Source: Rhodobacter sp. NTK016B (GTDB lineage: Bacteria > Pseudomonadota > Alphaproteobacteria > Rhodobacterales > Rhodobacteraceae). Taken from it: DNA of 64,000 nt. The stretch covers positions 84,003 through 148,002 of the forward strand of contig NZ_JAFKOK010000016.1 in assembly GCF_017303295.1 (NCBI RefSeq), given 5' to 3'. This document shows, piece by piece, positions 50,666 to 59,532 of this stretch (position 1 is its first letter; every line of letters starts with the position of its first letter). The notes below the pieces were generated by a model. The model worked only from the letters and a program-made list of their open reading frames with translations, made no database searches and had not been told where the DNA came from. A program made the translations under genes and the position numbers.

Positions 50666-52324
50666 ATGACCCAGACCTTTCGCCTGACCCTCGCCCAGCT
50701 CAACCCCGTTGTGGGCGCGCTTGCCGACAATGCCGCGCAGGCGCGTGCGGCTTGGGCGCAGGCGCGCGATGCGGGCGCCGATATGGTCGCCTTTCCCGAG
50801 ATGTTCATCACCGGCTATCAGACGCAGGATCTGGTGATGAAGCCCGCCTTCGCGCGGGCGGCGAAGGAGGCGGTCGAAGCGTTGGCGGCTGACTGCGCGG
50901 ACGGACCGGCGATCGGCATCGGCGGGCCGCTGATCGAGGGCGGCGAGCTTTACAACGTGTATTTCGTGCTGGAAGGCGGGCGCATCGCGGCGGTAGTGAA
51001 GAAACATCACCTGCCCAACGATCTGGTCTTCGACGAGAAACGACTGTTCACGCCCGCCGATATCTCGGGGCCCTACCGCGTCGGGCCGTTGCGCATCGGC
51101 ACGCCCATTTGCGAGGACGCATGGCACGAGGACGTGGCCGAGGCGCAGGCCGAAAGCGGGGCCGAGATCCTGCTGGTGCCCAACGGCTCGCCCTATTCGC
51201 GCGCGCGCCATGATACCCGGATGGGGCTTATGGTGCAGCGGGTGGTCGAGACGGGGTTGCCGCTGGTCTATCTGAACATGGTGGGCGGGCAGGACGATCA
51301 GGTCTTCGACGGGACGTCCTTCGTGCTGAATCCCGGCGGGCATCTGACGCATCTGATGCCGGGTTTCGTCGACCGGATCGAGCATGTCGATTTCACCGAG
51401 ACGGAGGACGGCTGGCGCGCGACGCCGGGCGAGAAAACGCCGCTGCCCGACGATTGGGAGCGCGACTACCACGCGATGGTGACCGGCACGCGCGATTATC
51501 TCCTCAAGTCGGGCTTTTCCAAAGTGCTGCTGGGCCTGTCGGGCGGGATCGATTCGGCGCTGGTTGCGACCATCGCCGCGGACGCGCTGGGCCCGCAGAA
51601 CGTGCATTGCGTGATGCTGCCCTCGGAATATACCTCGGCCCATTCGCTGGAAGACGCGGCGGATGTGGCGCGGCGGCTGGGCACCAAGCTGGACACGGTG
51701 TCGATCAGCGCGCCGCGCGCGGCGGTGACCGAGGCGCTGGCGCCGGTCTTCGAGGGCTACGCGCCCGACGTGACCGAGGAAAACATCCAGTCGCGCCTGC
51801 GCGGCGTGCTGTTGATGGCGATCTCGAACAAGACCGGCGCGATGCTGCTGACAACGGGCAACAAATCCGAGGTCGCGGTCGGTTATGCGACGATCTACGG
51901 CGATATGAATGGCGGCTATAACCCGATCAAGGATCTCTACAAGACCCGTGTTTTCGAGACCTGCCGCTGGCGCAATCTCAATCACCGCGACTGGATGCTG
52001 GCCCCCGCGGGCGAGGTGATCCCGCCCCGCGTCATCGACAAGCCGCCCTCGGCGGAACTGCGCGAGGACCAGAAGGACGAAGACAGCCTGCCGCCCTATC
52101 CGGTGCTCGATTCGATCCTTGAAGGGCTGGTGGATCGCGAGGCCTCGATCGAGACGCTCGTGGCCGAGGGCCATGACCGCGACACGGTGCGCAAGATCGA
52201 GCGGCTGCTCTATATCAGCGAGTGGAAACGCTATCAGTCGGCGCCCGGCGCGCGGCTGACCACGCGCAGCTTCTATCTGGACCGGCGCTACCCGATGGTG
52301 AACCGTTGGCGCGATCCGTCCTGA
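50666..52324 (+). CDS. nadE: Glutamine-dependent NAD+ synthetase
   Basis: NadE amidates deamido-NAD to NAD with glutamine as ammonia source. The 552-residue protein has an N-terminal nitrilase-type glutaminase domain with Glu in FPEMFITGYQ, Lys in VVKKHHLP and Cys in PICEDAWH, and a C-terminal synthetase domain with the P-loop LGLSGGIDSALVA near residue 290 and TTGNKSEVAVGYATIYGD. ATG 50666 begins MTQTFRLTLAQLNPVVG. It lies alone on the + strand. Confidence 0.97.
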   Translation: MTQTFRLTLAQLNPVVGALADNAAQARAAWAQARDAGADMVAFPEMFITGYQTQDLVMKPAFARAAKEAVEALAADCADGPAIGIGGPLIEGGELYNVYFVLEGGRIAAVVKKHHLPNDLVFDEKRLFTPADISGPYRVGPLRIGTPICEDAWHEDVAEAQAESGAEILLVPNGSPYSRARHDTRMGLMVQRVVETGLPLVYLNMVGGQDDQVFDGTSFVLNPGGHLTHLMPGFVDRIEHVDFTETEDGWRATPGEKTPLPDDWERDYHAMVTGTRDYLLKSGFSKVLLGLSGGIDSALVATIAADALGPQNVHCVMLPSEYTSAHSLEDAADVARRLGTKLDTVSISAPRAAVTEALAPVFEGYAPDVTEENIQSRLRGVLLMAISNKTGAMLLTTGNKSEVAVGYATIYGDMNGGYNPIKDLYKTRVFETCRWRNLNHRDWMLAPAGEVIPPRVIDKPPSAELREDQKDEDSLPPYPVLDSILEGLVDREASIETLVAEGHDRDTVRKIERLLYISEWKRYQSAPGARLTTRSFYLDRRYPMVNRWRDPS

Positions 52325-52526
52325 GCGGGTGACCCGGCGCCCGGTCTCGGCATGTTGATGCCGTGCCTGTTCCCGCGTGCGGCAAAATGCTTTCCTTGAC
52401 GGCGGGTTGTCGCTATTCTTGCGAAAAAACAAGCCCGCTGGACGGGCGAATGACGTGTGCAGGCGTGCATCTGGCCGACAGCGGCGCCGGTGGAGCGCGC
52501 GACATGCGGGGCACGAGGGCAGTTTG

Positions 52527-53720
52527 ATGAACAAGGTTTCGATCGCTTTTCCGCGACGGGGTTTCGGACCCGCCCTGACCGCGGTGCCGGTGGCCACGCT
52601 GCTGGCGCTGGGCGGTTGCCAGACCTCGCAGGGGACCGAGGGCACGCCGACATTGATGAGCGCGCCGCAATCCACGCAAGGGCCGGGCGAACGGGTGATC
52701 GAGCGCGATGTCGAGGCGCCCGAAGTCTTCCAGGTGCAGGAAAACGGGTTATGGGACGGCCGCCCCTCGCTGGGCGGTGTCTGGGTTGCGCATCCGACCG
52801 CGCAGGACCCCGAGCGGGTGCTGATCCGCAATTCCGAAACCGGCGAGTCGGTGATCGGCGCGCTGTTCCGGCGCGAACGCGACAATCCCGGCCCGCGTTT
52901 TCAGGTCTCGTCCGAGGCCGCTGGCGCGCTGGGCATCCTTGCCGGTGCGCCCACCGAGATCGAGGTGACGGCCCTGCGGCTGCAGCGCGTCGAGATGGAG
53001 ATCGACCCCGCGCCGCAGCCCGAAACCGCAACCGCAGCGACCGAAACGCTGGCCATCGCGCCGGTCGCCACGGCGGATGCCGGGACCAGTGCCGGATCTC
53101 AATCCGGGGCCGCCGCACCCGAGGGGGCGCCGGAAGGGCAGGTGCAGATCACCAGCGTCGCGGCACCTGAACCCGAGCGCCGCAGCTTCCTCAGCCGCCT
53201 GTTTGGCCGCGACGAACCGGAAGCGGCGCCCGCAGACGCGCCGATCGCGCAAAGCGCGCTCGATGCGCCTGCTGCGGCCGCGCCCTCCGCTCCGGTGGCC
53301 GCCGTCGAACCCGAACCGCGCCGCCGCTCGTTCCTTGACCGCTTGCGGGGCCGCGACCCTGAACCCCAGACAGCCGATGTCGCGCTGCCCGAACTGGGCG
53401 ATGCGCAGGATGCCGCCGCGACCGCGCCCCTGCACGCGACCGGAACAGCGCCACTGCCCGCGCAGGTGACGCAGCCCGCGCCGCGCATTGACCGGCCCTA
53501 TGTGCAGATCGGCATCTTCAGTGTCGAGCAAAATGCGATCAACGCGCGCGCCTCGATGCTGGCCGCCGGGCTGAATTCCGAGATCCGCCGCGGGGCCGCG
53601 GGCGACAACCAGTTCTGGCGCGTCGTCGTCGGGCCGGCTGCGACCACGTCCGAGCGCGCAGCCTTCCTGTCGCGGGTCCGCGAGATGGGCTTTGCCGATG
53701 CTTACGCAGTTGTGCGCTGA
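52527..53720 (+). CDS. SPOR-domain lipoprotein
   Basis: The 397-residue protein has an N-terminal signal with a lipobox (LLALGGC, Cys near residue 31), an N-terminal domain to about residue 160, a long Ala/Pro/Glu-rich linker, and a SPOR domain in the last 75 residues (YVQIGIFSVEQNAINARASM and FWRVVVGPAATTSERAAFL). SPOR domains bind denuded glycan strands at the division site. The linker holds two related segments, PERRSFLSRLFGRDEPE and PRRRSFLDRLRGRDPEP, about 50 residues apart. It precedes the DD-carboxypeptidase gene. Confidence 0.9.
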   Translation: MNKVSIAFPRRGFGPALTAVPVATLLALGGCQTSQGTEGTPTLMSAPQSTQGPGERVIERDVEAPEVFQVQENGLWDGRPSLGGVWVAHPTAQDPERVLIRNSETGESVIGALFRRERDNPGPRFQVSSEAAGALGILAGAPTEIEVTALRLQRVEMEIDPAPQPETATAATETLAIAPVATADAGTSAGSQSGAAAPEGAPEGQVQITSVAAPEPERRSFLSRLFGRDEPEAAPADAPIAQSALDAPAAAAPSAPVAAVEPEPRRRSFLDRLRGRDPEPQTADVALPELGDAQDAAATAPLHATGTAPLPAQVTQPAPRIDRPYVQIGIFSVEQNAINARASMLAAGLNSEIRRGAAGDNQFWRVVVGPAATTSERAAFLSRVREMGFADAYAVVR

Positions 53721-53826
53721 GCGGATTTGAAACCCGTCATGAATTGGCGCTAATGTGGCGCGCGAACGGGGCGGTCGTCTGTCCCCGTGCGTCCTGCCCG
53801 CCGGAACCCGCCAGAAGGAGACATCC

Positions 53827-54978
53827 ATGCCCCTGAAGCGCCTGCTCATTGCCTGCGCTCTTGTCGTGGTCAGCGCCACGGCCAGCCTTGCCCAGTCGCC
53901 TTATGGCGGCCGTGCGCCGAATTATTACATCCTCGATGTCGGCTCGGGGCAGGTGCTGGCGCAGCAGAATGCCGATATTCCCCTGCCGCCCGCGTCGATG
54001 TCCAAGCTTGTGACGCTGGCGATGCTCTATGACGCCATTTCCGAGGGCCGGGTAAGCATGGACACGACGTGGAACGTGTCCGAGCGCGCGCATAACATGG
54101 GCGGCTCGTCGATGTTTCTGGAAACCCGCGACCGTCCGACGACCGAAGACCTGATCCGGGGCCTGGCCGTGGTGTCGGGCAACGACGCGGCGGTGGTGAT
54201 CGCCGAAGGGCTGGGCGGCTCGGAAGATGCCTTCGCGCAGATGGCGCAGGACTGGGCCGAGTCGATCGGCATGACGCAGACGACCATCGCCAATGCCTCG
54301 GGCTGGCCCGATCCGCGCCACCGCATGAGCCTGCACGATCTGGCTGTGCTGGCCAATTACATCATCACCGAGCATCCCGATCTGTATCACTATCTGGGCG
54401 AGGTCGATTTCACCTGGAACGACATCACCCAGCCCAACCGCGTGCCGCTTCTGTCGGCGGGCGTGGGCATGGACGGCTTCAAGACCGGCCATACCGAGGA
54501 AGCCGGGTATTCGCTGGTCGGCTCGGCCCATCAGGGCGACCGCCGGGTGATCTTTGTCTTCTCGGGGCTCAACTCGACGGTCGAGCGCGTGGAAGAGGCA
54601 GAGCGCATCATCACCTGGACCTTCCGTCAGTTCGTCGAGCGCGACGTTCTGGACCAAGGGCAGGAGGTCGCGGTGGCCGAGGTCTGGATGGGCGCGCAGG
54701 ACAGCGTGCCGATGGTAGCGGCGCAGGATCTGTCGATCCTGATGCCCGCCATCAGTCAGGGCGAGCCGCAGGCGCGCGTGGAATATGAAGGCCCGATCGC
54801 CGCGCCGGTCGAGGCCGGGGCACAGGTCGGACAACTGATCATCGAAGTGCCGGGTCTTCCCGAACCCTTCACCCTGCCGCTGGTGGCCGGGGCGTCGGTC
54901 CCTGAAGGCGGGATCGTGCCGCGTCTGCGGACTGCGGCCATGGTGCTGGGCGGTCAGCTGGGGCTGGTCACCCCGTGA
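53827..54978 (+). CDS. D-alanyl-D-alanine carboxypeptidase (PBP5/6 type)
   Basis: This periplasmic penicillin-binding protein has 383 residues. The signal peptide is residues 1-23 (RLLIACALVVVSATASLAQ). The active-site SxxK is Ser57-Met-Ser-Lys60 in PASMSKLVT, the SxN motif is in VVSGNDAAVV, and the KTG triad is GFKTGHTEEAGYS. A PBP5-type C-terminal beta domain follows from about residue 270. It removes the terminal D-Ala from peptidoglycan stems. ATG 53827 follows AAGGAG; the stop overlaps the tmk start (GTGA). Confidence 0.95.
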   Translation: MPLKRLLIACALVVVSATASLAQSPYGGRAPNYYILDVGSGQVLAQQNADIPLPPASMSKLVTLAMLYDAISEGRVSMDTTWNVSERAHNMGGSSMFLETRDRPTTEDLIRGLAVVSGNDAAVVIAEGLGGSEDAFAQMAQDWAESIGMTQTTIANASGWPDPRHRMSLHDLAVLANYIITEHPDLYHYLGEVDFTWNDITQPNRVPLLSAGVGMDGFKTGHTEEAGYSLVGSAHQGDRRVIFVFSGLNSTVERVEEAERIITWTFRQFVERDVLDQGQEVAVAEVWMGAQDSVPMVAAQDLSILMPAISQGEPQARVEYEGPIAAPVEAGAQVGQLIIEVPGLPEPFTLPLVAGASVPEGGIVPRLRTAAMVLGGQLGLVTP

Positions 54979-55625
54979 CCGGGGCAGCGGCGTCGGGGCC
55001 GTCGGGGCGCGGTCTCTTCATCACCTTCGAGGGGATCGACGGATCGGGCAAGTCGACGCAGGCCCGGCTGCTGGCCGAGGCCTTGCGCGATGCCGGGCGC
55101 GATGTGATCCTGACGCGCGAACCCGGCGGCTCGCCGGGCGCCGAGGAAATTCGCCGCCTTGTGCTTGAGGGGAATCCCGACCGCTGGTCGGCGGAAACCG
55201 AGATTTTGCTCTTCACCGCCGCGCGCCGCGACCATCTGGAACGCACGATCCTGCCCGCGCTTCAGGCGGGCAAGGTAGTGATCTGCGACCGGTTCGCAGA
55301 CAGCACGCGGATGTATCAGGGGCTGTCGCGCGGCGATCTGCGGTCGATTGTCGACCAGTTGCACGCGCTGATGATCGGGCGCGAACCGGATCTGACGATC
55401 CTGATCGACATGCAGCCCGAGATCGGCCTGTCGCGCGCCAAGGGGCGGCGCGGGACCGAGGAGCGCTTCGAGGATTTCGGCGTGGAATTGCAGCAGAAGA
55501 TGCGCGCGGGCTTCCTGTCGCTGGCCGATGAATTCGCACAGCGCTTCCGGGTGATCGACGGCGCGCGCGCGATGGACGCGGTCGCGGGCGAGATCCGCGC
55601 GACGGTAGAGCAGGCGCTGGCATGA
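54975..55625 (+). CDS. tmk: Thymidylate kinase
   Basis: Tmk phosphorylates dTMP to dTDP for DNA synthesis. The 216-residue protein has the P-loop FEGIDGSGKSTQ near residues 16-26, the DRF motif in VICDRFADSTRMYQG, and a LID region RGTEERFEDFG. It starts at GTG 54975 in a four-base overlap with the carboxypeptidase and ends in ATGA with holB, so the three are translationally coupled. Confidence 0.96.
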   Translation: MTGAAASGPSGRGLFITFEGIDGSGKSTQARLLAEALRDAGRDVILTREPGGSPGAEEIRRLVLEGNPDRWSAETEILLFTAARRDHLERTILPALQAGKVVICDRFADSTRMYQGLSRGDLRSIVDQLHALMIGREPDLTILIDMQPEIGLSRAKGRRGTEERFEDFGVELQQKMRAGFLSLADEFAQRFRVIDGARAMDAVAGEIRATVEQALA

Positions 55626-56734
55626 GCGAGGCGCCCGAAGCCGACCGCATCGCCGGCGCTCCGCATCCGCGTGAAACCGCGCGGCTGTTCGGGCAAGAGC
55701 GCGCCGAGCAGGCCTTTCTCGATGCCTTCGCGCAGGACCGTCTGCATCACGGCTGGCTGCTGACCGGCCCGCGCGGTGTCGGCAAGGCGACGCTGGCATG
55801 GCGGATGGCAAAATTCCTTCTGGCAACTGAATCGGGCGGCGGTCTGTTCGGCGCGCCCGAGACGCTGGATATCGACCCCGACCACCCGGTCGCGCACCGC
55901 ATCGCCGCCGGGTCCGAATCGGGCCTGCTGTCAATCCGCCGCATCGCGGATGAAAAATCCGGCAAGCTGAAAACGCAGATCACCGTCGACGAGGTTCGCA
56001 AGCTGCGCGACTTCTTCGGCCTGTCCTCGACCGAGGGCGGGCGGCGCGTGGTGATCGTGGACAGCGCCGACGAGATGAACCCCAACGCCGCGAATGCGCT
56101 GTTGAAGCTGCTGGAAGAGCCACCCGCGGGCGCGGTCCTGATCCTGATCTCGCATCAGCCTTCGCGGCTGTTGCCGACGATCCGCTCGCGCTGCCGGGAA
56201 TTGCGGTTGGTGCCCCTTGGCGCCGATGACATGGCGCGCGCGCTGGAACAGGCGACCGGCGAGCCCGGTGACAGCGACGCCGCCGCAGCTCTGGCCGAAT
56301 TGTCGGGCGGTTCGGTGGGCGAGGCGCTGCGGGTAGCAAATGGCGGCGGTCTGGCGCTTTATGCGGAAATTGTCGGAATTCTGTCTGAACTTCCGCGCCT
56401 GTCGCGCCCTGATGTGTTGAAATTGTGCAACTCTCTGGGGGGACGCGAGGCCGAGCCGCGCTTCGATCTGACGGTGCGGCTGATCGACCTTGTGCTGGCC
56501 CGGCTGGCCCGCGCAGGCGCCACGATGCAGCCCCTGATCGAGGCCGCGCCGGGCGAGGCGCGTCTGGCCGAGCGGCTGTCGCCCGACACGCGTGCGGCGC
56601 GGCGCTGGGCCGAGCTGGCGGGCGAACTGGGCGCGCGGGCGCGCGGCGGACGGGCAGTCAACCTTGACCCCGGCGCGCTGGTGCTCGATATGTTCCTGCG
56701 ACTTGAATCCGCAGCGCAGACTGCGCATGGATGA
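55622..56734 (+). CDS. holB: DNA polymerase III delta' subunit
   Basis: HolB is part of the clamp loader that places the beta clamp on DNA. The 370-residue protein has an AAA+ fold: LLTGPRGVGKATLAWRMA near residue 45 holds a P-loop whose Ser/Thr after Lys is replaced by Ala, so, as for delta' in general, ATP binding may be lost. The VDSADEMNPNAANALLKLLEEPP segment and SHQPSRLLPTIRSRC are typical. ATG 55622 overlaps the tmk stop. tatD starts 15 bases after. Confidence 0.93.
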   Translation: MSEAPEADRIAGAPHPRETARLFGQERAEQAFLDAFAQDRLHHGWLLTGPRGVGKATLAWRMAKFLLATESGGGLFGAPETLDIDPDHPVAHRIAAGSESGLLSIRRIADEKSGKLKTQITVDEVRKLRDFFGLSSTEGGRRVVIVDSADEMNPNAANALLKLLEEPPAGAVLILISHQPSRLLPTIRSRCRELRLVPLGADDMARALEQATGEPGDSDAAAALAELSGGSVGEALRVANGGGLALYAEIVGILSELPRLSRPDVLKLCNSLGGREAEPRFDLTVRLIDLVLARLARAGATMQPLIEAAPGEARLAERLSPDTRAARRWAELAGELGARARGGRAVNLDPGALVLDMFLRLESAAQTAHG

Positions 56735-56749
56735 ACTGCCAAAGGCCTC

Positions 56750-57550
56750 ATGACCTCGACCCTGCCTCCGACGCTTGTCGATAGCCACACCCATCTGGAC
56801 TTCGCCGATTTCGACGGGGAGCGCGACGATATCGTCGCCCGCGCCGCCGAGGCGGGCGTCACCCGGATGGTGACGATCTGCACGAAATTGTCGAACGAGC
56901 CGCACGTGCGCGCGCTGGCCGAGACCTATCCGGGCGTGTTCTACGCGGCCGGAACGCATCCGATGTCGGCGGATAAAGAGCCGCTGGCGACGCTCGACGC
57001 GCTGCTTGAGCTGGCGAAGCACCCGAAATTTGTGGGCATCGGCGAGACCGGGCTCGACTACCATTACACGCCCGAAAGCGCGCCGATTCAGCAAGAAAGC
57101 CTACGTGTGCATATCGAGGCCGCGCGCCAGACCGGCCTGCCGCTGATCATCCATGCCCGCGACGCGGACGAGGACATGGCGCGCATTCTGGCCGAAGAAC
57201 ACCGCGCCGGCGCCTATTCCTGCGTCATGCATTGCTTCTCGTCGGGGCCGGAACTGGCCGCCGCCGCGCTGGATCTGGGTTTTTACCTGTCCGCGTCGGG
57301 CATTGCCGCGTTCAAGAAATCCGAAGCCCTGCGCGAGATTTTCGCGCAGGCGCCCGTGGACCGCATCCTTGTCGAGACCGACGCGCCCTATCTTGCGCCG
57401 CCGCCCCATCGCGGCAAGCGCAACGAGCCCGGTTTCACCGCGCTGACGGCGCAGGCCATTGCCTCGGTCTGGGGCATGGAATACGCCGATTTCGCCCGCC
57501 AGACGGTCGAGAATTTCGACCGGCTTTTCACCAAGGCCCATTTGTCATGA
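56750..57550 (+). CDS. TatD-family metal-dependent DNase/hydrolase
   Basis: The 266-residue TIM-barrel hydrolase has the metal-binding DSHTHLDFADFDGE near residue 12, KFVGIGETGLDYHY, LPLIIHARDADEDM and VMHCFSSGPELAAAAL and VETDAPYLAPPPHRGKRNEP. It is a TatD-type nuclease/D-aminoacylase-like metal hydrolase. It is part of the tmk-holB gene string. Its stop overlaps the next ATG (ATGA at 57547). Confidence 0.93.
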   Translation: MTSTLPPTLVDSHTHLDFADFDGERDDIVARAAEAGVTRMVTICTKLSNEPHVRALAETYPGVFYAAGTHPMSADKEPLATLDALLELAKHPKFVGIGETGLDYHYTPESAPIQQESLRVHIEAARQTGLPLIIHARDADEDMARILAEEHRAGAYSCVMHCFSSGPELAAAALDLGFYLSASGIAAFKKSEALREIFAQAPVDRILVETDAPYLAPPPHRGKRNEPGFTALTAQAIASVWGMEYADFARQTVENFDRLFTKAHLS

Positions 57551-58347
57551 CCGACATCCTGCGCGCGACGATCCTTGGCTGCGGCTCGTCGGGCGGCGTG
57601 CCGCGGTTGGGCGGGGAATGGGGCGCCTGCGATCCGGCAAACCCCAAGAACCGCCGTCGCCGCTGCTCGCTTCTGGTCGAGCGCGTCGGGCCGGGCGGCA
57701 CCACGCGGGTGCTGATCGACACCTCGCCGGACATGCGCTCGCAACTGCTCGATGCGGGTGTCGGTACGCTGGACGCCGTGGTTTATACCCATGCCCATGC
57801 CGACCATGTGCACGGCATCGACGATCTGCGGATGATCGTCTTCAACACGCGCAAACGGCTTCAGGTCTGGGCGGACCCGTCGACGCAGGACGCGCTGCTG
57901 TCGCGTTTCGGCTATGCCTTCGTGCAGCCCGCAGGTTCGCCCTATCCGCCGATTCTGGATCTCAACACGATCCATGGCGATGTCAGCATCGACGGGCCGG
58001 GCGGCACGGTCACACTGACGCCGTTCGAGGTCGATCACGGCAGCATCGACGCGCTGGGCTTTCGCATCGGCGGGCTGGCCTATCTGCCCGACGTCGTGCG
58101 CATCCCCGATCCTGCTTGGGCGCAGCTTGACGGGCTTGACTGCTGGATCGTCGACGCGCTGCGCTACAAGCCGCACCCGACCCATGCTCATGTCGATCTG
58201 GCGCTCGAATGGATCGCCCGTGCGGCGCCCCGGCGCGCAGTGCTGACCAACATGCATGTCGATATCGACCACGCCACCATCGAATCGCAGACCCCCGACC
58301 ACGTTCAGGCGGCCTATGACGGCATGGTGCTGGAACTGCCGCTGTGA
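57547..58347 (+). CDS. Metallo-beta-lactamase-fold hydrolase (PhnP-like)
   Basis: The 266-residue protein has the zinc-binding HAHADHVHGIDDLR motif near residue 79, the earlier LIDTSPDMRSQL and the later THAHVDLALEWI motifs, and a PhnP-type N terminus with ILGCGSSGGVPR. It is likely a phosphodiesterase or RNA/cyclic-nucleotide hydrolase, but the substrate is not known. It overlaps tatD by four bases and ends the operon. Confidence 0.92.
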   Translation: MTDILRATILGCGSSGGVPRLGGEWGACDPANPKNRRRRCSLLVERVGPGGTTRVLIDTSPDMRSQLLDAGVGTLDAVVYTHAHADHVHGIDDLRMIVFNTRKRLQVWADPSTQDALLSRFGYAFVQPAGSPYPPILDLNTIHGDVSIDGPGGTVTLTPFEVDHGSIDALGFRIGGLAYLPDVVRIPDPAWAQLDGLDCWIVDALRYKPHPTHAHVDLALEWIARAAPRRAVLTNMHVDIDHATIESQTPDHVQAAYDGMVLELPL

Positions 58348-58377
58348 TCCCTGACCGCACGCGCGGGCGGGCCTGAG

Positions 58378-59307
58378 ATGCAGGCGCTGGTTCAGGTCAT
58401 TCTGCCCGTCTTTCTGGTCGTCGGCGCGGGCTATCTGGCGACATGGCGGCGCTGGATCGGCGAGGATGCCGTCGAAGGCATCATGAAATTCGCCCAGAGT
58501 TTCGCCATTCCGATGCTGCTGTTTCTGGCGCTGACGCGGCTCGATCTGGGCGCGGCCTTCGACTGGCGCCTGCTGGTCAGCTTCTATGGCGGGGCGATCA
58601 CCGGGTTTCTGGCCGGGCTTCTGGGCGCGCGTTTCCTGTTCGGGCGCGACTGGGAGGACGCGGTCGCGGTGGGGTTCGTCGGGCTGTTTTCGAACTCGAT
58701 GCTGCTGGGCGTGCCGATCACCGAACGCGCCTATGGCCCCGAGGCGCTGGCGCCCAATTACGCGATCATCGCGCTTCACGCCCCGACCTGCTACCTGATC
58801 GGCATCACCGCGATGGAGGGCGTGCGGGCGCGCGGCGCCGGGGTCGGGCGCACCGCGCTCAAGGCCCTGAACGGGCTGTGGCACAACCCGCTGGTGATCG
58901 GCATCGCGCTGGGGGCCGCGCTGAACCTGAGCGGTCTGGCGCTGCCGGGCGTGGTGACCGAAGCGGTCGAGATGATCTCGCGCGCGGGCCTTCCCGCCGC
59001 GCTGTTCGGGCTGGGCGGCGTGCTCTATCGCTACCGGCCCGAGGGCGACCTGCGGCTCATCGCCTATGTCGTCGCGGTCTCGCTGCTATTGCATCCCATC
59101 GTGACATGGAGCCTCGGGCGCGGGCTGGATCTGGGCGAGGGGCCGTTCCGCTCGGCCGTCCTGACGGCGGCGATGGCGCCCGGGGTCAACGCCTATCTCT
59201 TCGCCAACATGTATGGCCGCGCGAAACGCGTCGCGGCCTCGTCAGTGCTGATCGCCACGGCTTTGTGCATGCTGACCGCCTGGGGCTGGATGAGCCTTCT
59301 GGGATAA
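58378..59307 (+). CDS. AEC family transporter (auxin efflux carrier type)
   Basis: This 309-residue membrane protein has about ten hydrophobic helices. The N terminus LVQVILPVFLVVGAGYLATW, the FSNSMLLGVPITERAYG segment and the final APGVNAYLFANMYGRAKRVAAS are typical of the AEC family, which exports or imports small organic acids. The substrate is unknown. It starts 30 bases after the metallo-beta-lactamase gene and may be co-transcribed. Confidence 0.92.
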   Translation: MQALVQVILPVFLVVGAGYLATWRRWIGEDAVEGIMKFAQSFAIPMLLFLALTRLDLGAAFDWRLLVSFYGGAITGFLAGLLGARFLFGRDWEDAVAVGFVGLFSNSMLLGVPITERAYGPEALAPNYAIIALHAPTCYLIGITAMEGVRARGAGVGRTALKALNGLWHNPLVIGIALGAALNLSGLALPGVVTEAVEMISRAGLPAALFGLGGVLYRYRPEGDLRLIAYVVAVSLLLHPIVTWSLGRGLDLGEGPFRSAVLTAAMAPGVNAYLFANMYGRAKRVAASSVLIATALCMLTAWGWMSLLG

Positions 59308-59345
59308 GCCTCCGCAGTTGAGACAGTGCCGTCGGCCCGCGCGCA

Positions 59346-59413
59346 AGGGGGCTGTCTGCCCCCTCTTGGCCTTCGGCCAATTCACCCCCGAGGATATTTC
59401 CGGATCAAAGATG
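59346..59413 (+). repeat. Composite intergenic repeat, copy B
   Basis: AGGGGGCTGTCTGCCCCCT (59346-59364) is followed by TTGGCC/GGCCAA hairpin (59366-59380), then TTCACCCCCGAGGATATTTC and CGGATCAAAGATG (to 59413). The first and last blocks match copy A at 42199-42263; the middle stem differs in sequence but keeps a hairpin. Confidence 0.75.
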
Positions 59414-59532
59414 CACAGGCTTGAGGCAGCGCTGCCGCAGGGCCGTGACGTGGCGGTCACGCCGCGCGGCGGCGGCGCGCAGGGCAGGCGATTCCTCTTT
59501 CCTCGCGGCGCGGCCCGGCGTAGGAAACGGGC

